Below, piece by piece: positions 52,918 through 62,139 of a stretch of 64,000 nucleotides of DNA (its first letter is position 1; every line of letters starts with the position of its first letter). This stretch comes from Limnobacter parvus (GTDB taxonomy: Bacteria > Pseudomonadota > Gammaproteobacteria > Burkholderiales > Burkholderiaceae_B). The notes beneath the pieces are model-generated. The model was not told the origin of the DNA. It made no database searches and saw nothing but the letters and a program-made list of their open reading frames with translations. The DNA is taken from assembly GCF_024623725.1 (NCBI RefSeq), contig NZ_JANKHG010000027.1, positions 62,001 to 126,000 on the forward strand, read 5' to 3'. The position numbers were made by a program, and so were the translations under genes.

Positions 52918-53580
52918 CTATCGCTCTGAAAACCCCGGCATCAAACTGGTTTCAATCATTTTCTGCATGTCGCGAATCGGAATTTCCGGGTGTTGAATCC
53001 ACCACCTTGCACCGGCTTCAACTGCGCCCACCATGATATTGGCGAGTGCCACGGCTTTAATTCCTGCCTTGTCACCATTCGAGGCCTTGCTGGGGTCATT
53101 TAGTTCTTCAATGGTTTTGGCAGCAGCTTCAATGAAGCTGTTCCTGAAAAAAGAAACTTTTTCTCCCACCGGCCCAACGCTGGTCAATGCTTCGTTGTAC
53201 AGCACTGACCAACCTTCGCGGTGCCTTTCTACAAAGGTCAGAAAGCTCAGCATGATCAACTTCAAACGTTCTCGCGCGTTTGGATTGGCCATCAGAATTG
53301 AGAGCCCTGACATTAAATGGTTGCCCACTTGTGTAATTGTGGCCAGATAAAGTGCGTCTTTTGATCCGAAGTAACGATACAGCAGGGGCTTGGTTACGCC
53401 TGCACCTTCTGCGATTTGCTCCATGCTGGTGGAGTGGAACCCATGCCGAGAAAACACCGAACCGGCCACATCCAGGATTTGGCCCATTCGTTGTTCTTTG
53501 GGAACCTTGCGTGTGCCCAAGCGTTTTGTTTCAAGGATGGGCGCAGTTTTTTTATTGTTGTCGTTGGCTTTCTTCACCAA
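52918..53580 (-). CDS. TetR-family transcriptional regulator
   Basis: 220 residues. The N-terminal helix-turn-helix is ILDVAGSVFSRHGFHSTSMEQIAEGAGVTKPLLYRYFGSKDALY in spaced parts, at about residues 35-78. The C-domain is helical with a C-terminal TetR_C-like core. The predicted start is TTG 53580 (or GTG 53577); ribosome site is weak. Being next to the reductase-thiolase-hydratase operon it may regulate that operon and bind an acyl-CoA, but this is inference. Confidence 0.88.
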   Translation of the reverse strand: MVKKANDNNKKTAPILETKRLGTRKVPKEQRMGQILDVAGSVFSRHGFHSTSMEQIAEGAGVTKPLLYRYFGSKDALYLATITQVGNHLMSGLSILMANPNARERLKLIMLSFLTFVERHREGWSVLYNEALTSVGPVGEKVSFFRNSFIEAAAKTIEELNDPSKASNGDKAGIKAVALANIMVGAVEAGARWWIQHPEIPIRDMQKMIETSLMPGFSER

Positions 53581-53642
53581 TTTACTTGTCGGTTACATTG
53601 ATGATTCAAAGTGTATCAAGCTTCTTTCAGTTTTGTGAACAA

Positions 53643-53674
53643 AAAAAGGCCCCACAAAAGTGTGGGGCCTTTTT
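53643..53674. terminator. Bidirectional terminator upstream of TetR start / after iron-binding gene
   Basis: A perfect 14-base stem AAAAAGGCCCCACA / TGTGGGGCCTTTTT with an AAAG loop. It ends the leftward fbpA-like transcript and insulates the TetR promoter. Confidence 0.93.
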
Positions 53675-53706
53675 ACTGTGACCTTCAGGTAATTTACCGA
53701 AATTGC

Positions 53707-54741
53707 TTACTTGTAGCCAACCCGGTCCATAATTTTCTGTGAAATTGCTGTGTTGGCAGCAAGGATTTTCGCCGGCGTTATGTCCTGTTTGAAAGAGCCC
53801 AGTGCATCCAGCGCAGGGTTGTTTACCTTCACGCCAGGCACAGTTGGCCATTCGTTGTTGCCATTGGCGAAATATTTTTGAGCAGAGTCGCTGGCCAGAT
53901 ATTCGAGAAATTTAATGGCGCCTTCGCGATTTGGGGCATGCTTTGCAACTGCTGCACCTGACACATTCATGTGAACGCCGTAGTTGCTCTGGTTTGGCCA
54001 AATAAAGCCGACCTTGGACACCACGTCCTTGTCTTCCGCTTTGTCTGAGTTGACCAGGCGAACCCAGTAGTAACTGTTGGTCAAGGCCACGCCGCATTCA
54101 CCCGAAGCCACTGCGCGAATTTGATCAGTGTCGCCGCCCTTTGGGCTGCGAGCCATGTTTTCAACCACGCCTTTGGCCCAGCTTTCCGCTCCCTTTTCGC
54201 CCATGTGATTGATCATGCTGCTCATCAATGAAAGCATGTATGGGTGTGAACCAGAGCGAGTACACACTTTGCCTTTTAATGCGGGCTTGGCCAAGTCTTC
54301 ATAATTCTGGGCCAGTTTCGGATCCACGTTGGCCTTGTTGTAAACAATCACGCGGCTTCGTGAGGAAAAGGCATGCCACAGGCCATTGTCACCAGTGAAC
54401 TGGGCTGGAATTTTCTCAGTCAGAATTTTTGATTTCACGGGTTGAAACAGGTTTTGTTCCTGAGCAGTGGCCAGGCGCGCAGCATCAACCAACAACACCA
54501 CATCAGCAGGGCTGCGAGTGCCTTCACTGCGCATGCGTTCCAGTAGTGCCTCGTCTTTCAACTCAAGGCGCTTGATTGCGATGCCTGTTTGTTTGGTGAA
54601 TTCCTGGTACATCATTTCGTCGGTTGCGTAATGGCGTGCCGAATACACATTGATTACCTTGTCATCGGCTTGGGCTACCGCGCTGGCGCCCATCAAGCCA
54701 GCGATGGATATTGAGATCAGTTTTTTGAAAGTGTTGTTCAT
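53707..54741 (-). CDS. Ferric iron ABC transporter, periplasmic binding protein
   Basis: 344 residues. Sec signal peptide with cleavage after ASAVAQA (about residue 25). The mature protein starts KVINVYSARHY, as FbpA/FutA proteins do; the tyrosine pair NSYYWVRLV probably binds Fe(III). The permease and ATPase genes are not adjacent, so the binding protein is an orphan here. AGGAAAG precedes the ATG. A weak Fur-like site lies upstream. Confidence 0.9.
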   Translation of the reverse strand: MNNTFKKLISISIAGLMGASAVAQADDKVINVYSARHYATDEMMYQEFTKQTGIAIKRLELKDEALLERMRSEGTRSPADVVLLVDAARLATAQEQNLFQPVKSKILTEKIPAQFTGDNGLWHAFSSRSRVIVYNKANVDPKLAQNYEDLAKPALKGKVCTRSGSHPYMLSLMSSMINHMGEKGAESWAKGVVENMARSPKGGDTDQIRAVASGECGVALTNSYYWVRLVNSDKAEDKDVVSKVGFIWPNQSNYGVHMNVSGAAVAKHAPNREGAIKFLEYLASDSAQKYFANGNNEWPTVPGVKVNNPALDALGSFKQDITPAKILAANTAISQKIMDRVGYK

Positions 54742-54798
54742 GGTGGTACGGACTTTCCTTTTTCTGAAATGGATGAAGAATTTAATACGGTAAGTTTA

Positions 54799-54817
54799 TC
54801 AAATAGTAATCATTTGT
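54799..54817 (-). promoter_or_regulatory. Weak Fur-box-like site
   Basis: The sequence matches the classical 19-base Fur consensus at 11 of 19 positions, including a run AATCATT, in the fbpA/prpE divergent gap. Matches at this level occur by chance in AT-rich DNA. Confidence 0.25.
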
Positions 54818-54919
54818 GTAACAAGAAGTGTTCTCGTTCAACAATATATTTTTCGATAGTCAGAGTGCCGTAAGCGCGGGTTTTTACATTGGAGACAAGA
54901 AAAACATGGAGACAGCATT

Positions 54920-56833
54920 GTGGCGGAGCAAGAAAAATACGAGTCCAACGGCACCTATCAAAATCTGTATGAGGAATCGATTCGTAACCCCAAAGGTTTC
55001 TGGGCTCGCCAGGCGGATTTGATTCATTGGCAAAAGCCCTTTGACAAAGTGCTCGACGACAGCAAGCCTCCGTTTGCCAAATGGTATGTGGGCGGGCATA
55101 CCAATCTTTGCTTTAATGCAGTAGACCGTCACCTTGATCAGCTCGGTGACAAACCTGCGTTGATTTACGTGTCTACCGAAGTCAATCAGGAAAAGGTTTA
55201 TACCTTTCGGCAGCTGCATCAGGAAGTTCAAATCGTTGCAGCGATGTTGCAAAAAATGGGAGTTCAAAAGGGCGACCGGGTTTTAATTTACATGCCCATG
55301 ATTCCCGAAGCCACATTCGCGATGTTGGCCTGTGCCCGGATTGGCGCGATTCATTCTGTGGTGTTTGGTGGTTTTGCATCGCACAGCCTTGCCTCCAGAA
55401 TCGAGGATGCCAAACCCAAAGTGATTGTGTCGGCCGATGCGGGTTCACGCGCTGGCAAAGCGGTGGCCTACAAACCCCTGCTGGATGAAGCAATTGAGCG
55501 GTCTAGCTACAAGCCAGCCAATGTGTTGATGATCAACCGTGGCTTGGTGTCTTTCAATTCAGTGAAAGGTCGCGATCACGACTACACCGCATTGCGCAGT
55601 GAGCTTGCTTCGGCGAAAGTGCCGGTGACCTGGCTTGATGCCACGGATACCAGCTACATTCTTTACACCAGTGGCACCACTGGCAAACCCAAGGGCGTTC
55701 AGCGCGATGTGGGTGGTTATTCGGTGGCTTTGGCTGCGTCGATGAAATACATTTTTATGGGTGAAAAGGGCAAAACCTTTTTTGCCACCAGCGACATAGG
55801 CTGGGTAGTCGGGCACAGCTACATTGTGTACGGTCCGCTAATCGCAGGTATGGCCACCGTGATGTACGAGGGTGTACCTATTCGACCCGATGCTGGGATT
55901 TGGTGGAAGATTGTTCAGGACCACAAGGTGTCCGTGTTGTTTTCCGCACCCACAGCAGTGCGGGTATTAAAGAAGCAGGACCCGGCTTACCTAAGTAAAT
56001 ACGATTTAAGTTCGCTGAAAGCGCTGTTTCTGGCAGGCGAACCCTTGGATGAAACCACATCCGACTGGATTTCTGGCGCCATCCACAAACCGATCGTCGA
56101 CAATTACTGGCAAACCGAAACTGGTTGGCCGATTCTGGCTGTTCAACGCGGCATTGAAGCCATGCCAGGCAAACTGGGCAGCCCCGGCGTACCCGTATTT
56201 GGCTTCAATGTGAATGTACTGAATGAAGACACTGCACAGCCCTGCAAGGCCAATGAAAAAGGTGTTGTGGCCATTGAGGGCCCGTTGCCACCGGGTTGCA
56301 TGCAAACTGTGTGGGGTGACGACGAACGCTTTGTGAAAACCTATTGGTCAAGTTTTAAAACGAGGCAAGTGTATTCAACTTTTGATTGGGGCATTCGCGA
56401 TGAGGATGGATATTTTTTCATTCTGGGCCGCACCGACGACGTGATCAATGTGGCAGGCCACCGCTTGGGCACCCGTGAAATTGAAGAAAGTATTTCTTCA
56501 CACCCTGCTGTCGCCGAAGTGGCCGTGGTGGGGGTGGCGGACTCTGTGAAAGGGCAGGTTGCTGTGGCTTTTGCGATTCTGAAATCGGCAGATGCAGTGG
56601 AGGCAGAAAAAGCGAAAATGCTGGAAGCCGAAATCATGAAAGTGGTCGATAGTCAATTGGGTGCAGTGGCCCGGCCCGCACGCGTGTATTTCGTGAATGT
56701 GTTGCCGAAAACACGTTCAGGCAAACTGCTGCGTAGGTCTATTCAAGCTGTGTGTGAAGGGCGAGATCCCGGTGACATGACCACGATCGAGGACCCGACA
56801 GCCCTGGAGCAAATCAGGGGGGCCATGATTTAA
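54920..56833 (+). CDS. prpE: Propionyl-CoA synthetase
   Basis: 637 residues. Activates propionate with ATP and CoA via an acyl-adenylate. ANL-family motifs are [27 protein letters not shown], the hinge region GRTDDVINVAGHRLGT and the C-terminal catalytic Lys in KTRSGKLLRRS. NPKGFWARQADLIHWQKPFDKVLD is the PrpE/Acs N-terminal signature, and the substrate region is of the PrpE kind. Start is GTG 54920 with GGAGAC upstream. No prpBC genes are in the window. Confidence 0.93.
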   Translation: MAEQEKYESNGTYQNLYEESIRNPKGFWARQADLIHWQKPFDKVLDDSKPPFAKWYVGGHTNLCFNAVDRHLDQLGDKPALIYVSTEVNQEKVYTFRQLHQEVQIVAAMLQKMGVQKGDRVLIYMPMIPEATFAMLACARIGAIHSVVFGGFASHSLASRIEDAKPKVIVSADAGSRAGKAVAYKPLLDEAIERSSYKPANVLMINRGLVSFNSVKGRDHDYTALRSELASAKVPVTWLDATDTSYILYTSGTTGKPKGVQRDVGGYSVALAASMKYIFMGEKGKTFFATSDIGWVVGHSYIVYGPLIAGMATVMYEGVPIRPDAGIWWKIVQDHKVSVLFSAPTAVRVLKKQDPAYLSKYDLSSLKALFLAGEPLDETTSDWISGAIHKPIVDNYWQTETGWPILAVQRGIEAMPGKLGSPGVPVFGFNVNVLNEDTAQPCKANEKGVVAIEGPLPPGCMQTVWGDDERFVKTYWSSFKTRQVYSTFDWGIRDEDGYFFILGRTDDVINVAGHRLGTREIEESISSHPAVAEVAVVGVADSVKGQVAVAFAILKSADAVEAEKAKMLEAEIMKVVDSQLGAVARPARVYFVNVLPKTRSGKLLRRSIQAVCEGRDPGDMTTIEDPTALEQIRGAMI

Positions 56834-56842
56834 ACAGAGTGA

Positions 56843-56867
56843 CTAAGCAAGGCTTGCTCTGGCTTAG
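56843..56867 (+). repeat. Inverted repeat after prpE
   Basis: CTAAGC / GCTTAG around a 13-base loop, just after the prpE stop, with no U-run. Confidence 0.4.
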
Positions 56868-56928
56868 GCTTCAGTTTGGAAACATGCTTTAATGAGTCAT
56901 CTCAGGCTGTGTCCGGGAGGGCTTCAGA

Positions 56929-57729
56929 ATGGCAGACTACTCTGTTTCGAACGATTCGGCTTCGCGTGAGCTGGAAGTACTCAAGCTCAGCGTGCTTTTC
57001 GACAGCCATTTCTTTAACGGCTTGCCCACACAGGTTCATTTCACGCACAACAGCAGCATGGTTGGCACTTGGGTTGACCATCAAGGTGTGGCCAATCTAA
57101 GCGTTAGTCTGGATCGAATTCGTTTCATGAATTCAGATCAATTGGCCTTTCTGATTGCGCATGAATATGGTCACCTGGTGCTGAAGCACCCTGAAAAAAC
57201 TGTTGAAATTCAACAGCAGTTTGGCGTTGCATCCACTTTCGATGAATTCATGTTGTCCTTCGACATGAAACGTGAGTACTCCAAATTGATGCGGGAAATG
57301 GAAATACAAGCCGACTTGTTTGGTGCAAAGCTGGCGTTGGGATTGGGTCGGGATCCTGAGTTGGGCGCGTCTTTTTTGTTGGGTGAAACGAAAGGTATTC
57401 AACACCCGGAAGGCACTCTGCGTGTGGCGAAAATCAAGTCGGAAAAAGAGTCGATGGCGGCAGAGGATTTCTCCGATACGTTTGACAGTCTCGCAGTTCA
57501 GTTGGGCGACGCGGAAGTCTTGGCTGCCTTGTTGCCCAGCAACCTGGTTTTGTATAGAGGGGATACCCCGGCTGGTGTGAAAGCAGCGGTGGAGAGTTGG
57601 TCCGAACCTGGCATGGAACCGGCTTACGCGGGCGGACCAGACTACGGGTTTGAAGTGTCGATACTGTTAACTTTGGCCGTGCTGGCCTGCGCCCTGCCAA
57701 GATGGTGGCGCAAGACCAGCGGCGGATAA
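56929..57729 (+). CDS. HEXXH zinc metalloprotease with C-terminal membrane anchor
   Basis: 266 residues. The zinc motif is AHEYGHLVLKHP (HEYGH at about residues 79-83) and a downstream EIQADLFGAKLA supplies the third ligand Glu and the M48-type Asp. No signal peptide or N-terminal helix is visible. The last 30 residues are one hydrophobic helix followed by RWWRKTSGG, so the catalytic domain is probably cytoplasmic and tail-anchored. GGGAGG lies eight bases before the ATG. I do not recognise a named family beyond M48-like peptidases. Confidence 0.8.
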   Translation: MADYSVSNDSASRELEVLKLSVLFDSHFFNGLPTQVHFTHNSSMVGTWVDHQGVANLSVSLDRIRFMNSDQLAFLIAHEYGHLVLKHPEKTVEIQQQFGVASTFDEFMLSFDMKREYSKLMREMEIQADLFGAKLALGLGRDPELGASFLLGETKGIQHPEGTLRVAKIKSEKESMAAEDFSDTFDSLAVQLGDAEVLAALLPSNLVLYRGDTPAGVKAAVESWSEPGMEPAYAGGPDYGFEVSILLTLAVLACALPRWWRKTSGG

Positions 57730-57747
57730 ACTTTACCGCCTCACAAT

Positions 57748-59268
57748 TTAAACCACTGTTACCGGGATTTTTCCAATTTTCGCTTGCCATTCTTTTGGCC
57801 CGGTGTTGTGCACTGAAATACCGGTGCTGTCTACAGCCACGGTCACTGGCATGTCTTTGATCTCGAACTCATAGATCGCTTCCATGCCCAGGTCTTCAAA
57901 ACCAACCACTTTGGCATTGGTAATGGCCTTTGACACCAAATAGGCCGCGCCACCCACTGCCATCAGGTAGGCCGATTTGTTGTCGCGAATGGCTTCAATG
58001 GCCACGGGGCCACGCTCTGCCTTGCCGATCATGGCGATCAAGCCAGTTTTTTCCAGCATCATGCGCGTGAATTTGTCCATGCGTGTGGCGGTGGTAGGGC
58101 CTGCGGGGCCAACCGCTTCGTCGCGAACGGGGTCTACCGGGCCAACGTAATAAATGACGCGGTTGGTGAAATCGACCGGCAGTTTTTCGCCTTTGGCCAA
58201 CATGTCCGCAATGCGCTTGTGAGCGGCGTCTCGGCCCGTCAGCATTTTGCCGTTTAGCAGCAGTGTTTGGCCCGGCTTCCAACTGGCCACTTCGGCGGGG
58301 GTCAGGGTATTCAGGTCAACACGCTTGCTTTTTTCGGTGTCAGCTTTCCAGGCCACTTGTGGCCAGTCGGCCAGGTTGGGCGCTTCCAGTTTGGCTGGGC
58401 CGTCGCCGTGCAAATGAAAATGCACATGGCGGGTTGCCGCGCAGTTCGGAATCATAGCCACGGGTAATGATGCTGCATGCGTGGGGTAATCCATAATTTT
58501 CACGTCAAGCACAGTGGTTAAACCACCCAAGCCCTGGGCACCAATGCCGAGCGAATTGACTTTGTCGTACAGCTCAAGGCGCAATTCTTCAATGCGGTTG
58601 CTGGGGCCACGCTCAATCAGTTCATGCATATCGCAGTGGGCCATCAAGCTTTCTTTGGCAAGCAACATGGCCTTTTCAGGTGTGCCACCAATGCCGATGC
58701 CCAAAATACCGGGGGGGCACCAACCCGCGCCCATGGTAGGAATGGTTTTTAAAACCCAATCCACGATGGAATCGGATGGGTTCAACATCACCATTTTCGA
58801 TTTGTTTTCCGAGCCGCCGCCTTTGGCCGCACAAATCACTTCAACTCCGTCACCGGGCACGATTTCATAATGGATCACAGCAGGTGTATTGTCTTTGCTG
58901 TTTTTGCGGGCACCCGCTGGGTCCAGAAGTACCGAAGCGCGCAGTTTGTTGTCGGGGTGCAGGTAGGCACGTCGTACACCTTCATTGACCATGTCAGTGA
59001 CGCTCATGGTCGATTCCCAGCGCACATTCATACCAACTTTCAAAAACACCACTGAAATGCCTGTGTCTTGGCAAATCGGGCGCTTGCCTTCCGCGCACAT
59101 GCGGCTGTTAGTCAGAATCTGAGCAATGGCGTCTTTCGCAGCCGGGCTTTCCTCACGCTCGTAGGCCTTACCCAGCGCCTGAATATAATCAAGTGGGTGG
59201 TAATAAGAAATGTACTGGAAGGCATCATCAATCGAGCTGATGAAGTCTTCTTGCTTGATCGTGGTCAT
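57748..59268 (-). CDS. Class I fumarate hydratase (iron-sulfur)
   Basis: 506 residues. Interconverts fumarate and malate with an oxygen-sensitive [4Fe-4S] cluster. Likely cluster cysteines are in RPICQDTG, GWCPPGILG and PNCAATRHVHFHL. The N-terminal alpha domain (about 1-300) and C-terminal beta domain (about 310-500, KMLTGRDAAHKRI, GPTTATRMD) are fused as in FumA. AGGAG precedes the ATG. It converges with the peptidase gene. Confidence 0.95.
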   Translation of the reverse strand: MTTIKQEDFISSIDDAFQYISYYHPLDYIQALGKAYEREESPAAKDAIAQILTNSRMCAEGKRPICQDTGISVVFLKVGMNVRWESTMSVTDMVNEGVRRAYLHPDNKLRASVLLDPAGARKNSKDNTPAVIHYEIVPGDGVEVICAAKGGGSENKSKMVMLNPSDSIVDWVLKTIPTMGAGWCPPGILGIGIGGTPEKAMLLAKESLMAHCDMHELIERGPSNRIEELRLELYDKVNSLGIGAQGLGGLTTVLDVKIMDYPTHAASLPVAMIPNCAATRHVHFHLHGDGPAKLEAPNLADWPQVAWKADTEKSKRVDLNTLTPAEVASWKPGQTLLLNGKMLTGRDAAHKRIADMLAKGEKLPVDFTNRVIYYVGPVDPVRDEAVGPAGPTTATRMDKFTRMMLEKTGLIAMIGKAERGPVAIEAIRDNKSAYLMAVGGAAYLVSKAITNAKVVGFEDLGMEAIYEFEIKDMPVTVAVDSTGISVHNTGPKEWQAKIGKIPVTVV

Positions 59269-59307
59269 GGACTACTCCTGAGGAAAATAGATGCGCTGGT
59301 CTCTAGT

Positions 59308-59841
59308 TTAGTGTGCTTTGTTGTGCACAGGTTGTGAGATAAGTCGATCACACCAGGCGATTGCCACAGCAGAGAACAGGAAAATCACATGGATAGAGGC
59401 CTGAGCCACAATGGTTTTGGTGTCGTACTGCTCGGCATTGATGAAGGTTTTCAACAAATGAATGGAAGAAATACCGATGATTGCCATGGCCAGTTTAACC
59501 TTCAGCACGGAAGCATTTACATGGTCAAGCCACTCTGGCTGATCGGGGTGCGTGTCGAGCCTCATTCGGCTTACAAAGGTTTCATAGCCTCCCACGGTCA
59601 CCATGATCAACAGGTTGGAAATCATCACTACATCGATCAAAGCCAACACGATCAGCATGATTCCGGTTTCGTCTAGCTGGTGTGTCGCAGTGCCGCCGAC
59701 CAAATGCCAAAGTTCAATCAGGAAGTGGTACACGTAGACAACTTGCGCAACAATCAAACCGAGGTAAAGCGGAAGTTGTAGCCAGCGGCTTGAGAATATG
59801 ATTTTTGCAAGAAAAGGGATGCGGGCATTGGTCGGTTCCAT
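59308..59841 (-). CDS. UPF0114 membrane protein (YqhA family)
   Basis: 177 residues with four membrane helices. The family signature is visible in SRWLQLPLYLGLIVAQ, LIDVVMISNLLIMVTVGGYETFVSR and VKLAMAIIGISSIHLLKTFI. Function unknown. It starts 39 bases after fumarase on the same strand only in the reverse sense: it is upstream of fumarase and could be co-transcribed with it. No ribosome site is visible before its ATG. Confidence 0.9.
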   Translation of the reverse strand: MEPTNARIPFLAKIIFSSRWLQLPLYLGLIVAQVVYVYHFLIELWHLVGGTATHQLDETGIMLIVLALIDVVMISNLLIMVTVGGYETFVSRMRLDTHPDQPEWLDHVNASVLKVKLAMAIIGISSIHLLKTFINAEQYDTKTIVAQASIHVIFLFSAVAIAWCDRLISQPVHNKAH

Positions 59842-60040
59842 GGGGGCCTGTGTGCTGTGCTGCGGTGGTGGGTTAACGGTGGCGAAATCATATCAGAACG
59901 GAGTTATTTCGGTGGGGGGGCTGTGTTGCTGGTATGCGAATTGCTGGTGCGCGCGCCGGTGTAAGGTGAGAGTAAGAGCTTTTGCCTATTGTTTATGCAA
60001 ACTAAATTATTAGAAAATTAAGTAACCCTTGGAGGCCAGG

Positions 60041-62023
60041 ATGTCATCAATCGAATCAGTGTCACACGAAACGCGTGTGTTTCAACCCAGTGCAGACTGG
60101 CAGCGCAGTGCCGCAATCGGCGGCATGGACGCTTACAACGCCCTGTGCAAGGAAGCTGAAACCGACTTCGAAGGCTTTTGGGCCCGACTGGCCAAAGAGA
60201 ATTTGCAGTTTGGCAAAGCCTATGACAAGGTGCTCGACGAATCGAATGCGCCTTTTTACAAATGGTTTACGGGCGGCGAGTTGAATGTGTCGGCAAACTG
60301 CCTGGAAAAGAACATCGAGGCGGGTTTGGGCGACAAAGTGGCCCTGATTTTTGAAGCCGACGGCGGCGAAGTCACCAAAGTGACCTACCAGCAACTGCTG
60401 GGCAAGGTGAGCCGCATTGCCAATGGTTTGAAAAGCCTGGGTGTGAAGAAGGGCGACCGGGTTGTAATTTACATGCCCATGAGTGTTGAGGGCATTGCTG
60501 CCATGCAGGCTTGCGCGCGCATTGGTGCAATTCATTCCGTGGTGTTTGGCGGTTTTTCCGCCAAGGCTCTGCAAGACCGGATTATGGACACTGGCGCAGT
60601 CGCCGTATTCACCGCCGACCAGCAGGTGCGCGGTGGCAAGCAGTTGCCACTGAAAGCCATTGTGGACGAAGCCCTTGCCATGGGTGGCTGTGACGCCGTG
60701 AAGAATGTGATTGTTTACAAGCGCACTGGTGCCGACGTGAACATGCAAGCTGGCCGAGACGTGTACATGCACGACCTGACCGAGAAGCAAAGCGACGTGT
60801 GCGCGCCGGTGATGGTGGATTCCGAGCACCCTTTGTTCATTCTTTACACCTCCGGATCAACCGGCAAGCCCAAAGGCGTTCAGCACAGCTCAGCAGGCTA
60901 TCTGCTTTGGGCGGCGCTCACCATGAAATGGACGTTCGATATCAAGCCCAATGATGTGTTCTGGTGTACAGCCGACATTGGCTGGATTACCGGCCACACC
61001 TACATTACCTACGGCCCATTGGCTGTGGGTGCCACGCAAATCGTATTTGAAGGCGTGCCAACTTACCCGAATGCAGGTCGTTTCTGGGAAATGATTCAGC
61101 GCCACAGCGCCACCATTTTTTACACCGCACCCACAGCCATTCGTTCGCTGATCAAGGCATGTGAAGCCGATGAAAAAGTGCATCCAAAAAGCTACGACCT
61201 ATCAAGCCTGCGTTTGATGGGTTCAGTGGGTGAGCCGATTAATCCGGAAGCTTGGATGTGGTACTACAAAAATGTGGGTGGCGAAAAGTGCCCAATTGTG
61301 GACACCTTCTGGCAAACCGAAACTGGCGGCCACATGATTACGCCGTTGCCTGGTGCCACACCTTTGGTGCCCGGTTCATGCACTTTGCCACTGCCCGGCA
61401 TTATGGCGGCAGTGGTCGATGAGGTGGGTGGCGATTTGCCCAATGGTCAGGGTGGCATTCTGGTGGTGAAGCGCCCATGGCCTTCCATGATTCGCACCAT
61501 TTGGGGCGATCCAGAGCGCTTCAAGAAAAGCTATTTCCCCGAAGAACTGGGTGGCAAGTTGTACCTGGCTGGTGATGGCGCCGTGCGCGACAAGGTAAGT
61601 GGCAATTTCACCATCATGGGTCGCATCGATGATGTGTTGAATGTGTCGGGTCACCGCATGGGCACCATGGAAATTGAAAGCTCGCTGGTGGCCAATGAGC
61701 TGGTTGCCGAGGCTGCTGTGGTGGGGCGCCCAGACGATGTAACTGGCGAAGCCATTGTGGCCTTCGTGGTGTTGAAAGGCGATCGACCCACAGGCGAAGC
61801 CGGACAAAAACTGGCGCTGGATTTGCGCAACTGGGTGGGCAAAGACATTGGCCCGATTGCAAAGCCCAAGGAAATTCGTTTTGGCGACAACCTGCCCAAA
61901 ACACGTTCAGGCAAAATCATGCGCCGCCTGCTGCGCAGCCTGGCCAAGGGCGAAACCATTACGCAAGACACATCGACTTTGGAGAACCCGGCCATCCTGG
62001 ATCAGTTGGGCAAACCGCTTTAA
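60041..62023 (+). CDS. acs: Acetyl-coenzyme A synthetase
   Basis: 660 residues. Converts acetate, ATP and CoA to acetyl-CoA via acetyl-adenylate. Motifs: [49 protein letters not shown] and the C-terminal [13 protein letters not shown] whose first or second Lys is the known acetylation-controlled residue. ATG at 60041 has GGAGG five bases upstream; a TTG four codons earlier is unlikely. A terminator-like stem separates it from the symporter gene. Confidence 0.97.
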   Translation: MSSIESVSHETRVFQPSADWQRSAAIGGMDAYNALCKEAETDFEGFWARLAKENLQFGKAYDKVLDESNAPFYKWFTGGELNVSANCLEKNIEAGLGDKVALIFEADGGEVTKVTYQQLLGKVSRIANGLKSLGVKKGDRVVIYMPMSVEGIAAMQACARIGAIHSVVFGGFSAKALQDRIMDTGAVAVFTADQQVRGGKQLPLKAIVDEALAMGGCDAVKNVIVYKRTGADVNMQAGRDVYMHDLTEKQSDVCAPVMVDSEHPLFILYTSGSTGKPKGVQHSSAGYLLWAALTMKWTFDIKPNDVFWCTADIGWITGHTYITYGPLAVGATQIVFEGVPTYPNAGRFWEMIQRHSATIFYTAPTAIRSLIKACEADEKVHPKSYDLSSLRLMGSVGEPINPEAWMWYYKNVGGEKCPIVDTFWQTETGGHMITPLPGATPLVPGSCTLPLPGIMAAVVDEVGGDLPNGQGGILVVKRPWPSMIRTIWGDPERFKKSYFPEELGGKLYLAGDGAVRDKVSGNFTIMGRIDDVLNVSGHRMGTMEIESSLVANELVAEAAVVGRPDDVTGEAIVAFVVLKGDRPTGEAGQKLALDLRNWVGKDIGPIAKPKEIRFGDNLPKTRSGKIMRRLLRSLAKGETITQDTSTLENPAILDQLGKPL

Positions 62024-62071
62024 TTGATCAGGCGTTCTCCTTGAACGGGAATGCTGTCGATTCAAGAAAAA

Positions 62072-62102
62072 CCTGCTCCATTTCGATGGGCTGGTTTTTT
62101 TC
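62072..62102 (+). terminator. Imperfect terminator between acs and the symporter gene
   Basis: AAAACC-GC-CCAT and ATGG-GC-GGTTTT pair around a TTCG loop with two small mismatches, followed by a T-run. It may attenuate rather than stop transcription into the symporter gene. Confidence 0.6.
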
Positions 62103-62118
62103 GTTTGAAGGAATTCAC

Positions 62119-62139
62119 ATGCCGCGAACCCTGCCATGA
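62119..62139 (+). CDS. Six-codon leader ORF before the symporter gene
   Basis: ATG CCG CGA ACC CTG CCA TGA encodes MPRTLP. AAGGA lies seven bases before its ATG and its TGA overlaps the symporter ATG (ATGA). The symporter ATG has no ribosome site of its own, so termination-reinitiation is suggested. Confidence 0.35.
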   Translation: MPRTLP

